In this document: piece by piece, positions 61,628 to 64,000 of the stretch
Position numbering within the stretch: the stretch's first letter is position 1
How the letters are laid out: each line of letters begins with the position of its first letter
NCBI RefSeq assembly: GCF_030297135.1
Contig: NZ_AP028065.1
Coordinates: 2,790,001-2,854,000, forward strand
Direction: 5' to 3'
Length of the DNA: 64,000 nt
Source of the DNA: Pseudoalteromonas apostichopi
GTDB taxonomy: Bacteria > Pseudomonadota > Gammaproteobacteria > Enterobacterales > Alteromonadaceae
The notes under the pieces: generated by a model
The model's database searches: none
What the model was told of the DNA's origin: nothing
What the model saw: only the letters and a program-made list of their open reading frames with translations
Position numbers and translations under genes: made by a program

Positions 61628-63757
61628 GTGCAAGCAATTATTAAAGAATTTCAACTAGGTCAACACACTGTGACTCTAGAAACTGGTGCTATCGCTCGTC
61701 AAGCTGACGGCGCAGTACTAGCAAGCATTGGCGATACTTCAGTATTAGTTACTGTTGTAGGCAAGCGCGATGCACAACCAGGTCAAGACTTCTTTCCACT
61801 AACAGTTAACTACCAAGAGCGTATGTACGCTGCGGGTCGTATCCCTGGTGGTTTCCTTAAGCGTGAAGGTCGTCCTAACGATGGCGAAACGCTTATCGCT
61901 CGTTTAATCGACCGTCCAATCCGTCCACTTTTCCCAGACGGTTTCGTAAACGAAGTACAAGTAATTGCGACAGTTGTTTCTGTTAATCCAGAAATCCAAC
62001 CTGACATGGTTGCTATGATTGGTACTTCAGCAGCTCTTGCTATCTCTGGTATCCCATTCAATGGTCCTATCGGTGCATCACGCGTTGGTTTCATCAACGG
62101 CGAATATGTACTTAACCCAACACTAGCTGAGCTTGAAGAGAGCCAATTAGACCTAGTTGTTGCAGGTACTGATAACGCAGTACTTATGGTTGAATCAGAA
62201 GCTGAAACACTATCTGAAGAAGTAATGTTAGGTGCGGTTGTTTATGGTCATGAGCAATCTCAAGCTATCATCAACGCAATCAACGAATTCAAAGCTGAAG
62301 CAGGTAAACCAGCTTGGGATTGGACTGCACCAGAGAAAAACGTAACACTTGCTGAGAAAATCTCTGCAATCGCTGCTGAAAAAGTAGGTGAAGCATACCG
62401 CATCACTGACAAAGTAGCGCGTAAAGAAGCACTAGGTGTAGCGAAAGAAGAAGTTGTTGCTACTTTAACTGCAGAGCTTGCTGAAGGCGAAGAGCTAGAT
62501 ACACAAGAAGTTGGTAAACTATTTGGTTCTTTAGAAAAAGAAATCGTTCGTGGCCGTATCATCGCAGGTGAGAAGCGTATCGATGGTCGTGAACCAGATA
62601 TGATCCGTGCACTAGACGTAATGACAGGGGTTTTACCTCGTACTCACGGTTCTGCAATCTTTACTCGTGGTGAGACGCAAGCACTTGTTACTGCAACACT
62701 TGGTACAGAGCGTGATTCACAGTTAATCGATGATTTAACTGGTACTAACAAAAACCACTTTATGCTGCACTATAACTTCCCTCCGTTCTGCGTAGGTGAA
62801 ACTGGTTTTGTTGGCTCACCTAAGCGTCGTGAGATCGGTCACGGTAACTTAGCTAAGCGTGGTATTGCAGCTGTATTACCAACGTTAACTGACTTCCCAT
62901 ACTCAATCCGTGTTGTTTCAGAAATCACTGAATCAAATGGTTCATCGTCTATGGCATCAGTATGTGGTACGTCATTAGCTCTTATGAATGCTGGTGTACC
63001 AATTAAAGCATCTGTTGCTGGTATTGCGATGGGTCTAGTTAAAGAAGGCGAAGATTTCGTTGTTCTTTCTGACATCTTAGGTGATGAAGATCACTTAGGT
63101 GACATGGACTTTAAAGTAGCGGGTACTTCTAATGGTATCACTGCATTACAAATGGATATCAAGATCGAAGGTATCACTAAAGAAATCATGCAAATCGCTC
63201 TTAAACAGGCGAAAGCAGCACGTTTACACATCTTAGGTGTTATGGACGAAGCGATTTCAGCACCTTCTGAAGAGTTATCTCAGTTCGCGCCACGCATTTA
63301 CACAATGCAAATCCCTGCGAAGAAAATTGCTGAAGTTATCGGTAAAGGTGGCGCAACTATCCGTCAACTTACAGAAGAAACTGGTACTACGATTGAAATC
63401 GAAGATGACGGTACAATCAAGATCGCAGCAACTGATGGCATCAGCGCTAACGATGCTATTAAGCGTATCGAGCAATTAACTGCTGAGCTAGAAGTAGGTA
63501 CTATCTACACTGGTAAAGTTGTTCGTATCGTTGATTTTGGTGCGTTCGTTAATATTCTTCCAGGTAAAGATGGTCTAGTGCACATTTCACAAATCAGCAC
63601 TGAGCGTGTTAACAACGTGACTGACCACCTGAGCGAAGGCCAAGAAGTTAAAGTTAAAGTTCTTGAAGTAGATCGCCAAGGTCGTGTACGTCTAAGCATC
63701 AAAGAAGCTATGGAATCAGCTGCTGAAGAAAAAGCAGAAGAGTCTAAAGACGCTTAA
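61628..63757 (+). CDS. pnp: Polyribonucleotide nucleotidyltransferase (PNPase)
   Basis: A 709-residue exoribonuclease starting with GTG 61628 behind AAAGGAT. Two RNase PH domains are joined by a helical linker; Gly-Thr-Ser-Asn-Gly and Met-Asp-Ile-Lys in the second are the active-site zone. A KH domain (Val-Ile-Gly-Lys-Gly-Gly-Ala-Thr-Ile-Arg) and S1 domain (Gly-Lys-Val-Val-Arg-Ile-Val-Asp-Phe-Gly-Ala-Phe-Val) follow. It degrades RNA 3' to 5' by phosphorolysis and is part of the degradosome with RNase E. Confidence 0.98.
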   Translation: MQAIIKEFQLGQHTVTLETGAIARQADGAVLASIGDTSVLVTVVGKRDAQPGQDFFPLTVNYQERMYAAGRIPGGFLKREGRPNDGETLIARLIDRPIRPLFPDGFVNEVQVIATVVSVNPEIQPDMVAMIGTSAALAISGIPFNGPIGASRVGFINGEYVLNPTLAELEESQLDLVVAGTDNAVLMVESEAETLSEEVMLGAVVYGHEQSQAIINAINEFKAEAGKPAWDWTAPEKNVTLAEKISAIAAEKVGEAYRITDKVARKEALGVAKEEVVATLTAELAEGEELDTQEVGKLFGSLEKEIVRGRIIAGEKRIDGREPDMIRALDVMTGVLPRTHGSAIFTRGETQALVTATLGTERDSQLIDDLTGTNKNHFMLHYNFPPFCVGETGFVGSPKRREIGHGNLAKRGIAAVLPTLTDFPYSIRVVSEITESNGSSSMASVCGTSLALMNAGVPIKASVAGIAMGLVKEGEDFVVLSDILGDEDHLGDMDFKVAGTSNGITALQMDIKIEGITKEIMQIALKQAKAARLHILGVMDEAISAPSEELSQFAPRIYTMQIPAKKIAEVIGKGGATIRQLTEETGTTIEIEDDGTIKIAATDGISANDAIKRIEQLTAELEVGTIYTGKVVRIVDFGAFVNILPGKDGLVHISQISTERVNNVTDHLSEGQEVKVKVLEVDRQGRVRLSIKEAMESAAEEKAEESKDA

Positions 63758-63793
63758 TGATGATTGAATAACCAGTTATTTGCTGGATATAAG

Positions 63794-63821
63794 AAAAAGG
63801 GGCTGTTTAGCCCCTTTTTTT
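63794..63821 (+). terminator. Terminator after pnp
   Basis: AAAAAGGGGCT, short loop, AGCCCCTTTTTTT. Confidence 0.92.
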
Positions 63822-63885
63822 ATGCTTTAATGAAACCTATCCGCTTCGATTTTGTCTACAGAGAATTCAGGTATTAAGGAATTTA

Positions 63886-64000
63886 ATGATTTTTAAACAC
63901 TTAGCATTGACCGCTGTGGCTATTTTTTCTTTAAGTGCATGCCAAACCACCACACAATCTGAGTCAGTCCCTATTGTTAATGTGCCTTTTACCGCACCAT
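63886..64000 (+). CDS. Lipoprotein, probably NlpI (partial, cut by the right edge)
   Basis: 38 codons are visible from ATG 63886, preceded by AAGGA. They form a lipoprotein signal peptide with lipobox Leu-Ser-Ala-Cys and then Gln-Thr-Thr-Thr. In E. coli nlpI follows pnp directly, so NlpI, a TPR lipoprotein that adapts peptidoglycan hydrolases, is the natural guess. The visible part is too short to prove it. Confidence 0.7.
   Translation, partial: MIFKHLALTAVAIFSLSACQTTTQSESVPIVNVPFTAP

Overview
The window looks like a chromosomal segment of a marine gammaproteobacterium of the Alteromonadales, most likely Pseudoalteromonas or a close relative. The case rests on fairly AT-rich DNA, the protein sequences, and an almost unbroken set of vertically inherited genes. 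These include initiator tRNA-rimP-nusA-infB-rbfA-truB-rpsO-pnp, fadI-fadJ, sixA, smrB-prmB-aroC, and epmC with yfcL. I see no insertion sequence, phage, integrase, CRISPR array or other sign of recent transfer. The genus is inferred by eye, without a search.

Layout. 1-6450 (minus strand) is a MoxR/Bat-type operon: MoxR ATPase, DUF58 protein, DUF4381 protein, two von Willebrand A (VWA) membrane proteins, the second with TPR repeats and a glutamine-rich tail, and a BatD protein cut by the left edge. 6787-10322 is fadI-fadJ (anaerobic-type fatty acid beta-oxidation) behind a strong FadR-like operator. After a GNAT acetyltransferase, a MmcQ/YjbR protein and the EF-P paralogue EfpL, 12300-18859 holds a second MoxR module: RDD protein, SpoIIM-like protein, DUF4129-like protein, DUF4350 protein, MoxR ATPase, DUF58 protein. 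18.9-28.6 kb carries small membrane proteins, a PAS-GGDEF-EAL protein, a pitrilysin-like M16 peptidase, SixA, RidA, an ASCH protein, an SDR, an AEC transporter and SmrB. 28.7-30.8 kb is prmB-aroC. 30.9-36.6 kb holds a membrane-fused spermidine-synthase-like protein, a ToxR-like regulator with a beta-propeller, and a divergent LysR/GST pair around a large dyad.

36.8-43.8 kb is a cyclic-di-GMP island: one diguanylate cyclase and two tandem, clearly paralogous HD-GYP proteins, the second with a periplasmic solute-binding domain inserted into its sensor. Then come epmC, an ATP-NAD-kinase-like protein and yfcL, an AbgT transporter, DeaD, GrxA, a membrane-anchored thioredoxin-like protein, an Hsp20 with a sigma-32 promoter, an Fe-S cluster photolyase, a DUF4124 protein with an internal duplication, and a globin-like protein lacking the proximal histidine. 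54.4-64 kb is the conserved translation/RNA-decay block from the initiator tRNA to pnp, followed by the start of an NlpI-like lipoprotein.

The genes fadI, fadJ, sixA, smrB, prmB, aroC, epmC and yfcL follow the order I recall from E. coli near fadIJ-aroC-yfcL, with other genes inserted between them. The least explained items are the two neighbouring MoxR modules, the tandem HD-GYP pair with its domain insertion and long insert in the catalytic domain, and the histidine-less globin-like protein.
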